DNA of 64,000 nt from Cryoendolithus antarcticus (lineage: Eukaryota; Ascomycota; Dothideomycetes; Cladosporiales; Cladosporiaceae), in NCBI GenBank assembly GCA_002077065.1, contig NAJO01000057.1, positions 1 to 64,000 of the forward strand, given 5' to 3'. The position numbers were made by a program, and so were the translations under genes. The notes under the pieces are model-generated. The model searched no databases, was not told the DNA's origin, and saw only the letters and a list, made by a program, of their open reading frames with translations. The stretch's first letter is position 1; each line of letters opens with the position of its first letter. This document shows positions 1-12,081 of this stretch, piece by piece.

Positions 1-1
1 C

Positions 2-514
2 GCAGCCCGCCAGCGCAAACTCCAGCAAGAATACACAAACTACCATCACCGCCCTGCCCCCTCGGCAAAAGACCTCTGGATTTGCGAGTTCTGCGAGTAC
101 GAAGACATTTTTGGCGTGCCGCCCAGAGCGCTGATTCGGAGCTACGAAATCAAAGACCGCGCTGAGCGGAAGAAGGCTGCGGAGAAACGGAGGCTGTTGG
201 AGAAGGCGAAGATGAAGAATCGGAAGGGGAAGAAGGGGAAGAATAAGGGCAATTCTGGTGGGAATGCTGCTGCTGCGCAGCCGCCGGCGCAGGGCGATCT
301 AACCTACGACCCCAACATCCCGCCGCTGGAAGGGGAGGATTACTATGATGATGAGGAGTATGGGGATGAGTATGAGCCCGTTGGCGCTGAAGGCGATCCG
401 TACCCGGATGATGGGCAGGGTGATCCCGGGGACTATTATCCGCCGCCGCCGGCGCCTACACCCCTGCTGGGGACTGTGCAGCCTAGGGGTGGCGGGAGGA
501 AGGAGCCGGGCTAG
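2..514 (+). CDS. 3' end of a charged, low-complexity protein gene (partial)
   Basis: The frame is open from base 2 to a TAG at 512-514, so only the last 170 residues are present and the start lies outside the window. The visible part begins with a short ordered piece containing a WICEFCEY motif, followed by a Lys/Arg/Glu-rich helix (about residues 48-85). It ends in an acidic Asp/Glu/Tyr stretch and a Pro-rich tail (PPPPAPTP). The two close cysteines could be half of a metal site, but this cannot be judged from the fragment. I do not recognise the family. The order of basic helix, acidic tract and Pro-rich tail is typical of disordered nuclear or cytoplasmic proteins. The gene runs toward the helicase gene on the opposite strand, with about 540 bases between the two stop codons. 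Confidence 0.6.
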   Translation, partial: AARQRKLQQEYTNYHHRPAPSAKDLWICEFCEYEDIFGVPPRALIRSYEIKDRAERKKAAEKRRLLEKAKMKNRKGKKGKNKGNSGGNAAAAQPPAQGDLTYDPNIPPLEGEDYYDDEEYGDEYEPVGAEGDPYPDDGQGDPGDYYPPPPAPTPLLGTVQPRGGGRKEPG

Positions 515-1058
515 AGGCTCCGGGGCGTCGAGGGGGTTGTGCTGTGCGTTTTAGCGGCGGTTGGGGTGCTTGGGCTGTTGTTGGTGGTGTGGGGACTGGG
601 CGCTTAGGGCGTTCACTTTTGTCATTAGTGTAGGATTTTGCGAAGGGGTTGGCGGAGAGGGCGATTTGTGCGGTAATTGGACGGTCGTTGTAGGGGGTCA
701 TATGGAAGATGGGGTGTGGGGCTGGAAAAGGAGCGGGATGGAGGTGTGGGGAGGTGGAGTGCAGTTGGCATATTGTTGTGCAAGAGGTGGTGGGGTATGG
801 TGAGTGGACAATCTCTGTAGAGAGCAAGGTATACGCCATTGTGCTTCTATCTGTGAGCTACTGCTGATGCCTCTGTCTCGGAGCTACGCCTGCTCGGGTA
901 TGCAATGCTGTCGTAATGTATGCTGTCGTTATTCATGCCGCCATGTTGGTCAGTGGCCACGCAGTGCTGAAGCCCTGCCGTGTGCGCGAGTTCGATAGTC
1001 TCTTCACTGCTGCGCTCGTGTCTTCCATTCCTTTCATCTCTTCCGCTTCCATCTCATC
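515..1058. other. Convergent intergenic region (3' UTRs)
   Basis: This stretch separates two converging genes and should hold both 3' untranslated regions. It is G-rich on the plus strand from 515 to about 800. I see no supported coding region or RNA gene. Confidence 0.5.
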
Positions 1059-4000
1059 TCAGTCAAGCAGGCAATCCCCCTCCACAAGCCCGCCGGGCAT
1101 CTTGCCATACCCACTTATCCCCATCCCCATGCCCGCACCCACACCCACACCGTCCACCAATAACGCCTGCCCCTTCCCAACGTTCACCGTACGGCTGCCT
1201 TCCTCCGAGGATCCAGAGCAAAGACTCATAGGCGCCGACGTCGTGCCATCAAGCCCAAGCGCCAACTGCTGTAACCCCTTACTGACCTTCTTGAGTTTTT
1301 CCTCCTCCCCGCTCCCATCAGGATCAACCAACACACTGTCGTCCGTCTTCTTCGGGCTCGACCGCAGCGACACAGGCTCCGAAACGATAGCCGCGTAGCG
1401 CGCACTCTCATCGTGAGCGAAGGACTTCCAGCTGTTGGACGAGCCGGAGGAGAGCTGAGGCGCAAGGCGCTCGGTGCCGTCGAACGGCACGACAGCGGTG
1501 CTTGACTGGAGCGGGGTACCGCGGCGTGTCTTGTTGCAGGTCTTGCAGACGCATGGGCCGGCGCAGGGAGCACTGCAGTTGTGCCCGCAGGCGAGCTTGC
1601 GAGAGCAGATCTGCTGGCAAGGCACGAGGTCGTGGGAGAAGGGGTGGCAGTTGAGAGTGCAGGCGTGGCCGCAGGGGAGCTTCTGCTTGCAAGGCATTTG
1701 ACAGCCGCCGGCGATGCCGTCCCAGTCGTTGGCGTCTTTAATGTTGGTGAGATTATTGTGATTGCTGCAGCGGATGGGAAGCTGCTCATTCAGACGGCTG
1801 GGCTCGATTCGAGGACGATCGGACTTGCATTTCTTGTGCTGACCGGCGAGCATCGTGAGGACTTGCGCCCACGTCTTGGACTTGAAGAGTAGCATCCCGT
1901 TGCCGAAGAGGTAGAAACCACGCTTCGCGCGGGACAGCGCCACGCACACGCGGTTGTCGTTGCTGAGGAAGCCGACTTGGCCGTTGGTGTTGCTGCGGAC
2001 GAGCGATAGGATGACGATATCGTTCTCTTCGCCCTGATACGAGTCGACGGTGACGACGTTGAACTGACGGCCTTGCAGGATCAGCGACTTGCGAAGTGCG
2101 CTCAGAATGTACTTGCGCTGGCCGTTGTAGAAGGTAAGAACGGTGATATTCTCCGACTTCATGCCGTTGTAGACCAGATACTCGACGAAGCCGACGATCA
2201 TGTCACCTTCGTCACTGTTGACGCATGACATCAAGTCATCGCGCTTCTCTGGCCATTGATGAGTGAAAAAGTATGAATTCACGCCGCCCATGCCTGGCAC
2301 ATCAGGACGAAGAGCCGGATTGCGGACGCTGTCGTGGTCTTTGATGAGGTTGCCATAGATCGGGTACAGTAGACGGCGGATCTCGGGGATCATGCGGCGC
2401 TGCTTGACAAGAGTGTCGAACTCGACATTATTATTGATCATACGCTCGAACAGCGAGACATTGAGGTAGTACGGCTCGTTCTCATGTTGTTTCACACCAC
2501 AGTGAGGACGCAACTGCTTGTGGTCGCCGACCAGAATGAGTTGCTGAAGTGAAGGCACACATGCAGAAATCACAGGTGGTTCGAGTGTCTCGGCAGCCTC
2601 TTCGATGAGGACGACACGAGGCTGTAAGGCTGCGATGAGACCGCGGTACTTGCTTAGGCCCGTTGTGGTGACACCGATGACCTTCTGGTTGCGCAGGATG
2701 GTCTCGTCACGCTCCCAGGTCCCGATCTGGCGGAGCCGAGCTTGCGCGTTATACAACTTCGCAAGCGGGCGAATGCTATCACGGATCTTGTCCTTGGCCT
2801 CTTCGTGCAGATGACGATAGACTGCACCCCTGGCGGCCTCCGGTATTTGCCAGAGGTCTTGACGGTGAAGGTAGGCGCTGATCTTCTGCGCCGAAGTAAC
2901 GTTCTTGCGACCAGTGAAGTTGTCGGCAAGTGAATAGCTATTGCCATGGAGAGTGTCGTACTCCTCGTCGTCTTTGGCGGCTGCCTCGGCTTCAATGTCT
3001 TTGAGCTGCTCGTACTCAAGGTCCGCCTCTTCCAATTGGAACCCGTACTCTTCCAGCTGCCCAGGCGGTACGACAGGTTCGAGAGCGTCACCAAGCCATA
3101 CCATCAGCGGTGAGCGTGCCGCGTGGTTCGGGTTGGTCTGCTTCGCTTGGACCCACTCAGACGCCCCAGTCAGAAGTGACTTGACTTGATGATCGGAAAG
3201 CAGACCGAGTGAAGCGAGTAAGTCATGGTCCAGGACAGCCTTATTGTCAGGTTTGAGAGGCAGGAGCAGTGCCGCAATCTGTTTCTCCAGTCTTGCCATT
3301 TCTTGGCGAGTGCCATTACCTGCGCTGCCAGGCAGCTTGGTGTTGGACTCGGCCTGACGCAATTCGTATACAGTGCGACTTTTGATGTTTTCGCGGTCTT
3401 TGGATCGGCCACCAAGACGAGCGAGCTCTGGACAGAAGGGCGCGATGTGGTTGAGCAACTGATCGAGCGCATGATTCGTTTGACAGGCGATGATGATGGG
3501 CGGATCCCCGCGAGTCCAATTGGCGGTCATCACCTTGAGTGTCTGCACTGAGACATAAGTCTTGCCTGTCCCTGGTGGACCCTGAATAATGGCAAGCTTC
3601 TTGGTGAGCGCTCTCTTCAAGGCTGTAATCTGAGACGCGTCGAGGTCGCACTGCGGCTCGTCCGGCCACTGACGAAGTACATCGGTTTTCTCGTGACTCT
3701 CATGCTTGTTGTCGACAAAGACTGGTGTCAAGTCGAGAACTGGCTTCTTTGTGAGAAATATCGGAGCAGCTACTGCAGGAGTAGTAGCGACGAGGTGCTC
3801 AGCGAGAGGAAATGATTCTGTTCGCACTTTCTGGAGTGCTAGAAGAGTATGCTTGTCGGCCTCGAAGTAGCTTGAGCGCTCCTCGAGCATGATGAAGTTG
3901 GCTGCTGGGTCAATTTCGATGTCGTCTGCGTGCGCGATGAAGAGATCGAGTTCTGGCGGATTCTGCGTGATACTGGCAAGAGCTCTCGAAGCCACAGTGG

Positions 4001-4722
4001 CGACGATCAGCTTTGATTTGAAGCAATCGGCTTTGATGCTGAGCACGACCAAGCTACCCGTTATGAGGCGCTTCGATTGCTCCCAAATGATCCGCTTCTG
4101 AGCACGGAAGGTGCTGAAGGTGACCCTGAGAGCAATGCCGCGCGTGGAGCAGACAAGCCCAACGACATGGACCTGCAGTCATGGTCAGCCTGTCGCGTCA
4201 TATACTTCCTCGGGAGGTCAGTGGAGGCACATACATTCTGATAGATCCCCAGAGTGTTCCCGAAGAACTCTTCGAATTGCTCAGGCTCATTGCGGAAGGC
4301 AAGGACCGCTTTGCGAAGCGGCTGAATTGCGTCTTCGCGAAGCAATTCGTAGTGTGCACCAAGATAGGCTTCTGTGGATGTATCAGCACGCGATACTTGG
4401 ACGGCTGTCCGTCATCACACTCACCCTTGGAACTCCAGGCGCCGACGGGCTTGTTTGGAACAACTTCAACCGTGTCTGATGCATTGGTGCCATCAGGATT
4501 CAGCTCCAGCAGCTCGGCTGGTGCAGGAATCTCAAGGCGCTCCAGCCATGCACCAGCGTCCTGCGGCTTGGTGTCAGGCTCGAAGTATTGTCGCACACGA
4601 GGATTTAGCTTGGGGCCCTGAATCCAGACCTCAATCTGATTCGGCTTCTGCTCAGCTCTCGTCACCTTGGTCTTGCCTTTGGCAGGCTTGAAGCGCTCGA
4701 GTATGCTCTCGTTAACGCTCAT
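1059..4722 (-). CDS. ZNFX1-like superfamily 1 RNA helicase with NFX1-type zinc fingers
   Basis: Predicted exons are 4722-4425, 4371-4235 and 4172-1059, giving 1182 residues. Introns of 53 and 62 nt have GTGAGT...CAG and GTATGT...CAG ends. The part around residues 105-210, including HYELLREDAIQPLR, matches the region that precedes the helicase core in animal ZNFX1. Walker A is GPPGTGKT (about 343-350), the Walker B-like box is VVLIEEAAE (about 668), and motif VI is VALSRAKRG (about 890). NFX1-type Cys/His repeats lie at about 970-1027 (CGHACTLNC, CGHNCSAPC). Known relatives bind RNA and work in small-RNA silencing, inheritance or antiviral responses. A role in this fungus is inference. The chosen start is the first ATG of the exon-1 block, but the frame stays open to 5226, so extra 5' exons are possible. 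The C-terminus is Ser/Gly-rich and probably disordered. Confidence 0.85.
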
Positions 4723-5932
4723 CGTACTGTCGGTGGTTAGCTCGGCCAACGAGGTCGTTTCAGTGAAGGTGTGGAAGTGGTGGAAGTGAGCGCGTGAACC
4801 CAAGAACTGCAGCTCCACGCTAGAGAACGCCACTTGCACATGAAGATGCCAAGTTCTTGGAGGCAGCTCACGACTTGCGTATGCTGGTGTCGACGACACG
4901 TGAGCACCAGGGACGGAGGAAGACTTACGACGAGAAGCGTGCTTTGCAGCACAGTTGGTCGCGATGAACGACGCTGCAGATCTCGACGGTGGAGATTTCG
5001 ATGATGGTGGTGGTGATGACGATGTTGGAGTTGGGTGTTGCAGAAAAGTTGTTGGCAGGCTCCAATGTTTGGCAAACGCGTAAAAAGGAGCGGAAGGCAC
5101 AAGGGGAGCGACTTGCGAGGCAGGAACCAAACACGCAGCCGACCTCACCTCTCGGATCTGCAGCAATGCGACGCACATAAGAGACAATGGAGACCGCGCA
5201 TCGGTGGTACTTCCCCATGCATTCATCCCCGTGCTTTTCGACCCTTAGTAGATCAACGGGTATCGACAACGAAGCGCGTCAAGACAATATGTGGGAGCTG
5301 GCTGCTTGCTGGAAGACATGCTCTGGAGGGACCATCATCACCATGCTTCGCATGACTACCAACACCTTCACTCTTGCCCCAGCGCATTGTAATCGTCGGT
5401 TGCTGGTACATCTTATGTTGCCCTTGACAGGAGACGTAGAGTTCGGGTCCGTAGCTGTCTATCGCGTCCGAATCGAGACGCGAAGAACAAGCCGCGAGGA
5501 TGTGGAAACAGAGCTTGTCGCACCTCAGACGTGATTGACTTGGTTTACAGTAAGATGATAGCAGTGATGCCCTGGACGGTGATGAGGAGCTGGGAGAGTT
5601 CATGGGAGAGTTCATCACCCCTGGCAGAGGCTCTGCGGACTGAGACGGACCGAGCACCGTGCAGGGTCCTGGCCCGCATGTCGATCGTGGGGAAAGGTTG
5701 ATGTGTGCATATGATTACTCCAATGGCTCAGATAGCTTTAGATTTAGTCGAATCAGAAAGACTCCCTTGCTGGCAGTGAAGACTTGATAGCCCTGACTTG
5801 TTGCCATGATCAACCTAGTATAGGACAGAGCACCGGGAGCATACTGTGCAAAGCGATCTGGATCCGGCATACCAAATCCAGGCTGCGCTGGACTTCTGCG
5901 ATCGCATCTTGACTACATGATCTCCGGCAAGC
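4723..5932. other. Divergent intergenic region between helicase and Spt8 genes
   Basis: This is the shared upstream region of the helicase (-) and Spt8 (+). On the minus strand a frame is open up to 5226 and could hold 5' exons of the helicase gene; a GTAAGT donor lies near 4926. A 12-bp unit is repeated twice at 5591-5614. I see no separate gene. Confidence 0.45.
5591..5614 (+). repeat. 12-bp tandem repeat, two copies
   Basis: The unit TGGGAGAGTTCA occurs twice head to tail. It lies about 320 bases upstream of the Spt8 start codon. It is too short to assign a function and could be simple slippage. Confidence 0.6.
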
Positions 5933-8120
5933 ATGGTCACATTCGACGACGATGCAGACCCTACAGCTGGCTCCGGCGAGGAGGATGAGGATGAGGATAT
6001 GGACGATGTGAATGACACTCAGCAAGATGAGGATCAAGACCAAGAGCAAGACGACGACGGCGGTGGCGGAGATGACGATGAGGACGACGATAACGACGAC
6101 AACGACAATGAAGACGATGATGATGGCGACCAGGACGAGCAGGACTCGCCCTCGCGCCGCTCGACTCACTTGCGACCACAACAGCGTTCCGGCGGGGACC
6201 CAACGCAACCGAATCCCGCAGTCGTCTTGACTTCACCCTCGCCGCGTGCTGTACGCTCTCCGGTCAATGGCTCGTTGGCGTCTTTTATTCCGCCTACAAG
6301 ACCGGAAGCCTTCAGCGCGCAGGCTTACGACATTGTCCCCACCATGGCAGCACCACAAGGCACCTCGATCAACTGCATAGCCACTACACCGGACATGCAC
6401 TGGGTGTTCAGCGGCGGCACAGATGGCTATGTGCGAATGTTCAACTGGGTAGATACAGCGAATGGCAAAGTTCCTCTCACAGTCGCGCAGAAGCATCCTT
6501 TCGTCGACAGCGTAATGAAAGCAGGCAGTCTTGTCACGTATTGGGAGAACGAGGAGCCAGTGATGCGGACACCACCATTAAATGGAGATGAGAGCAAGTG
6601 GACATCGCCGGTCTACTCGCTAGCTGTGCAGCATCAGGCGGTGTGGCTGCTGTCTGGACTCGAGAGCGGTGGGATCAATCTTCAGACTTGCAGACATCAG
6701 GCTGGGACGAGGATCACGACGTTGAAGGAGCACACTAGTGCCGTGTCAACGTTGAACCTCTCGCAAGACGAAAGCTCGGTGCTGTCAGGAAGCTGGGACA
6801 AGAACATACATGACTGGGATCTCAATACTGGTAAGGTCAAGCGGTCCTTCCGAGGAGCTAACCAGCAGATCAGTGCCGTCGAGATCCGACCGTTGAGCGA
6901 GGTGTCAGTGCCCGAGATCACAGAAAGTCTGCCTGACCCTGGGAACGGCACATTTATGAGCAACAACAACGCTCCATTCACAAACGGCTTAAGCAATGGC
7001 TTTGGCGGTACAGGAATGAACGGCGGTGATGAGGACGCTGCTGGCTCGCCGACGGGTAGCCTCTTCGGTGATGGCCTCGGCGAAGACCATGGATCGCTGT
7101 TCGGTGAGGACACGGACACTGCTCCGGGTGGGACTACTACATTCGACGACAACGACGATGAGCTTACGCGTGCTCTCGACCGCGAGATGAACGCAGAAGC
7201 AGGTCAGGAAGTAGATGCCGACGCGCCTGGAGAGGAAGACGTCGAGATGGCAGGTATGGGTAGTGGCGGACCCGTTCAGCCTCCTGAGACCACTGCAGCA
7301 GCAGCAATCCCCGAAGCAGACACCAACGGCACTACCCAACCTCCAGAACCCGACAGCCAAATAACCACAAACGGCGCCCACCACCCCCCAACCTCTAAAC
7401 CCTCAAGCCCTCTCCCTAACGGCCTCCCCCAATCCGACGAACCCCTCACCGCCCCCCCAACAAACGAATCCGACGCACCCCCCATCTCAGCCTCCGACCT
7501 CCCCCCGCAATCCGAATCAACCTTCCTCGATACAGCCATAGACGGCACGCTCCGAATCTGGGACCGGCGGATAGCTTCACCCGTAGCCACGATTCTCCCT
7601 TACGGTAGCACGCCACCGTGGGCGACGGGCGCGTGCTGGAGTCCGGATGGGAATAGCTTTTATGTGGGGAGGAGGAATTGTGGCGTGGATGAGTATTCGA
7701 TACATTCGCTTGGGAGTAGGCGGAGCGAGCCGAGCAGGACGTTTAAGTTTCAGGCGGGGAGTGGGCCGGTCTATGCGGTTAAGGCTATGCCTAATAAGCG
7801 GCATCTTGTCTGGTACATCTCTTGTCCTACCTTGCAACATATGCCGTGTGTACTCGAGCTGACTCTTCGACTACAGCGCTTCCAACGACATCCTCCGCAT
7901 CTACGACCTCTCCCAATCGGAGTCCGCGCGTCATCGCACAGTCCCTTTCACGATCGTACCTGGCCATCGAGGAGGCAACATCAGCAGCATCTTCATCGAT
8001 CCGAGGTGTAAGTTCATGCTCTCTGCGGCTGGGAATCGGGGCTGGGAGGGCGGCGGAACGGAGGTGTTGCTAGGGTATGAGATTGGCGTACAGGACGAGG
8101 CAGGAATTTGGCATCGATGA
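5933..8120 (+). CDS. spt8: SAGA complex WD40 subunit Spt8
   Basis: Exons 5933-7812 and 7877-8120 give 707 residues. The 64-nt intron (GTACAT...CTACAG) restores the last WD repeat, joining HLVC to ASNDILRIYDL. Residues 10-70 are almost purely Asp/Glu/Gln, as in other Spt8 proteins. WD repeats begin near residue 135 (SINCIATTPDMHWVFSGGTDG) and continue to GTEVLLGYEIG at the C-terminus. A long disordered, acidic and Pro-rich insert (about 340-520) interrupts the propeller between SWDKNIHDWDLNTG and DGTLRIWDRR. In yeast, Spt8 binds TBP within SAGA and modulates its delivery to promoters; the same nuclear role is expected here. An in-frame TGA lies just upstream of the chosen ATG, but a short upstream exon cannot be excluded. 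Confidence 0.9.
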
Positions 8121-11100
8121 GAAACTGGATTTCGAAGGACATTTAGTGGTCTTGAACGAGGGTGGGTTGAGGGCGCTTTCTGGCGTTGCGAGAATATGGA
8201 ACGCATGTGCGCATTGCTTTGCTGATACCCATGAATCTTGCGTAGCATTTGCTGAACAAAGCGGATTGACTATGTATAATGTACCACAGACTCTACAGCA
8301 GTCGAGCGCCTGCGCTCTGAACACTTCGTTTCCTGGCACCGACCAGCATTGAGCAATCTCTACAGCTCAAAAGCTGGACAGGTCGCTCCAGCTTTCCTGA
8401 GCTCCCCTTGCACTAGAGTCTCGAGACATGTGTCCGTTGTCGACCCGCTGGCCCCGGCCTGGCATGGATCATAATATTCCATGCGCTCACTGGTGATAGC
8501 GAACAGGGCCAGAGCGTCAGAATGCCGAAATATCAAGTCATGCGATACCGCGACACTTTTTGCATAGTTATTCGCTGGGAACTAATTCTGACACGATATC
8601 GCATACGCTTCACCACGCTACAAAATCCTCACCAACTCAAAAGTTCGGCATGATGCAAGGATACGTTGTTACGAAGTTGGGCAATCGTCTTGTCGTGCAC
8701 TGGCCTTGCATGTCTTCATAATCGCCGGTCTGATTGGCGCGGCAAGCTATTGGCTTACGTCCGATATTGATGCAAGTCGCGATCTGCCATCGTTCTCTAG
8801 ACGGACCCCCTGATCGCTGCAGAAGCGAGCGTTGCACCACTTACGCCAAAGGATCTTTGATCGACAGGTTTTTCCGCTGGCCATTGTCAGCGGACACCCA
8901 CCAAGAGATCGATCACTGCCCGGGCAGGTCTCTGCCGAGGTTGTGTGATCAGCAGCTGCTTGTTGGTCATCTATCAACCGTGATAGCGGCGCTGAGTCTG
9001 CTGACGGTGTTCTTCCCAGACCGATCCGGACGAAACTCCGTTTTGCCGCCGCTCTTGTGAACAAAGCTACACCCAGGGCGTCGCGGGGAGCTGGACCGGA
9101 CGCCACGATCATGCAGCCAGCTGGAGCCAAGCCTGACTGATAGCGGTGGTGCTAACGGATCAATGTGGACTTGTAACGCCTGATGAATGGAGTCTTCGCC
9201 GAGGAAACGAGTGAGCTGCAGGTCTACATTCTCGTGACGCCAGTCGATAGAGACTTGAGGATGCTGCAGTCACGCACGGCGCCGATGCGCACGCTAGGCT
9301 GCAGAAGACGATCAGGAGGTTGAACGCTAAAGCGCGATGATGTGCATGTTGCGCACAGATCTGCACCAGGCGCAGCAGAACAGCCATTGTGGCGTCGTGG
9401 GTCTGGCATTCCTACCCATCTGGACTTCGCCAGCAGTAGTCGTCAGAGTGCAGCTTAGTTAGCATTATTAGGTCCTGCAGGGCAATGGATTGTGTCTTCA
9501 GACGCGCTTGGATGGGGTCAAGCTCCATCGGCTGCGGCGCTATGGTGGCTTGCAGCCATCGGCCAGCAGTGCAATGCCACGACCAGATTTGCAACAAGAT
9601 CGCAAGATTAGCGATCCTCCACACATCTGGATATAGTGTTTGCAGTTTGGGTACGTCAGCACTTCGATTAAGTCTACGCGAGGCCAGCAAAGTACTGCTC
9701 GGCTTTACATCATGATCACTGCACTCTCGATTGCCATCTCGAAGGCGGTCGTGCATCTGTGACCGGGTTCCTCGGCGGAATGATGCAGCGAAGTCCGTTC
9801 GAGTACCCATTACCCGGCGCAAGTATTTCAAACAATCCCAGCGCCAAACAACGATTGCGATGTCGTGCAGCAACAGCCACCAGATTTTGGTACCCAGACG
9901 GGCGAACCTAGATGAAGAGGTTTATCAATCGGGACAACTGCGGGTTCCGAATGTGACAGCTCGCACGATATGGCGCAGCACATCCATCTACGCGGAACAG
10001 GGCAATAGTCCCGCCAAGGGTGTCAGATACGCGGTGTTGTGGAGTAATAGATGAGATAATTGAGGTAGAGATGAGCCCTTGTTGCTCCAGGCTTGTTGCC
10101 GAGGCCCAGAGCTCAAGCCTAGCGACATCTCGTGCTACTGGCTGTCACGCCATGAGTCGAACGATCCTATCAAGCGCCCTTGAGTATGAGCACCGGAAGA
10201 GGTGGAGTGTGTTCTGAAGGAGGCAGTCCCAATATTTCAAATAGAGTTGTTTTCCCTGCCGATCCCGAACTACCGGAGACTCTCGGAGATCTCGGAGAGC
10301 ACACAGGCTCGAGAAGGCGCGGCCCGACCGCTCGGGTCTAGCCCCAATCCTTGTCCTCACGCATTAGTGCAATGCGACACTCGACATGGGGCCCATAGCC
10401 TGAGATGGCCAGCAATGATACTGAAAGGATGGAAGGCAGAGCACGATACTACATGTTGACCGAAGAATCGCGTCTCGATTCGCAAGATGAAGGAGTACTT
10501 CGCTCAGCTTCGTCCAATTTCTCTGCACACACGGGCAGAATCGAGACACCGACATACTGGATCGGCTGCTGTCAAGCGAGCGATCATCCAAGATCCCTGG
10601 GATCACTAGCTCATCCACATCGGCGGGTCGCATACGCGATCTGCTTGAGACATTGAATTGTGACCTCGACCAATGACGAGCTCAAGTGTGCTGTGTAGAT
10701 TGCAGTGCTTCCTCGAAATCACTCCTGTGCACACGCGACGTATGCAGCTGTCTACTGAAGTGGCTCGTAAAAGCGAGACCCGCAGGCCTAGGAGCCGTTG
10801 CCCCTGGACGGATGTCGTTCCCCTACGCCAGTGGACGGCTTGGAAGTCAACATCTGCGCCTATTGATGCTCGCAGTCGCACTTGGTGGCTTCAAGCCCCA
10901 GCATTGCGCAACCCGGTCGAGGGAGAATGCGTCACCTTGGTATCATCTCCCCAGATCTAAATTCAGCAGTGAGGTGTAGTCTCCAGATCGAGGCTCTCCA
11001 GGACATGTGAGCGACGTACTAATAAGCTGCGATAATCCTCCCGGCTCAGCATACGACCCGCAACCTTCTTCGAATTCAATCTATTGCATCTATTGCTTCG

Positions 11101-11352
11101 TGCGGATCCCAGCAACGCCACAAAGATTAACATCAATCGCTTTTGCCTGTTCCTGTCAGCTTTGTTGCGGTGTGAGTGCACACGTCCTGCTGTACCTCTG
11201 CTTTGCAGACGCAGTCTACCCACTTTGAAACGCTCCTGACTGTCGTAGTAGACATTGCTTGGTTGCTTCCTTGCTTTGATCTCGTTGGGTAACGACTACA
11301 CCCCTTGTACGACCATATCAATAGCCAACGAACTTTCTGCGCGACCCTCGCT
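8121..11352. other. 3.2-kb gene-poor interval
   Basis: I find no conserved coding region, tRNA or clear mobile-element protein here. The longest open frame (minus strand, 9873-9412, 153 codons) has no recognisable domain and overlaps other short frames, so it is probably chance. The 3' UTR of spt8 and the promoter of the velvet gene must lie at the two ends. Confidence 0.4.
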
Positions 11353-12081
11353 ATGCCTGTTGAAGGAGGTCGTCGATCATACCTTCGAGACAGCAACGGA
11401 CCACGTGCTGTAGACGAACGAGAGACTCGTACGAGCAGTCGGCGACACCATAAAGAGACCCCTTCCGATGAACGTGAGCCGAAGCGAACCAAACGCAGCT
11501 CAAACACCAAAACATCGAAGTCGGAGACCAGTCATCGACGAAAATCATCTGGACTACAAGCAAGCGGCAAGCCCAGCGTCCGCCCGTCGTTCGAGCTCGA
11601 CATCATTGGCCAGCCATGCAAGACTATACCACTCGGCGCTGATGTCGAAGCCTCTATCATGGTCAGCCTTCGATTCCCGTCAGCGGACAAGCCGATCAGC
11701 GCCGCCAACATCGACAGCAGTCGACTCTTTGCCGTGTCATCACTCATAACAGAGACCAGGAGTGGTGAACGAGTACCGGTGGAACCCGGTGTCATGACTG
11801 GCCAAAAGCTCTTCGACTCGATTCACCCTCTACCAGAGCAGTACGCTGCATCACTCGAATGTAGCCAGCCTTGTCGACTCTCGCTGGGCTACTGTACCTT
11901 CTCTGGTCTCCTCATCCGGCAGTCAGGCATGTACAGGATACGCACTGCTCTAATTCAGATGCCCGGAGAAGGCTCTACTGCACCGGGTGCGACAACAGTA
12001 CTCACCGTCGACAGCGATGTGATCAAGGTTGAGCGGAGGTCTGTTCAGCCTTCGAGAGGGTACGGGCGTGTACACATTTGA
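11353..12081 (+). CDS. Velvet-domain regulatory protein
   Basis: A single exon of 242 residues. The N-terminal 70 residues are rich in Arg, Lys and Ser (HHKETPSDEREPKRTKRSS) and could hold a nuclear localisation signal. The velvet domain spans about residues 75-235. It has the typical strand patterns FELDIIGQPCKTIPLGADVEA, then SRLFAVSSLI, then SLGYCTFSGLLIRQSGMYRIR and a closing VIKVERR. Velvet proteins bind DNA as homo- or heterodimers and coordinate development with secondary metabolism. The protein is shorter than VeA and lacks the long insertion typical of VelB. I cannot assign it firmly to VosA, VelC or another clade. An in-frame TTG at 11305 precedes the chosen ATG but is unlikely to be used. 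Confidence 0.85.
   Translation: MPVEGGRRSYLRDSNGPRAVDERETRTSSRRHHKETPSDEREPKRTKRSSNTKTSKSETSHRRKSSGLQASGKPSVRPSFELDIIGQPCKTIPLGADVEASIMVSLRFPSADKPISAANIDSSRLFAVSSLITETRSGERVPVEPGVMTGQKLFDSIHPLPEQYAASLECSQPCRLSLGYCTFSGLLIRQSGMYRIRTALIQMPGEGSTAPGATTVLTVDSDVIKVERRSVQPSRGYGRVHI

Noticed and set aside
9412..9873. A 153-codon minus-strand frame in the gene-poor interval
   Set aside because: No recognisable family, no convincing splice sites to extend it, and composition like other chance frames nearby.
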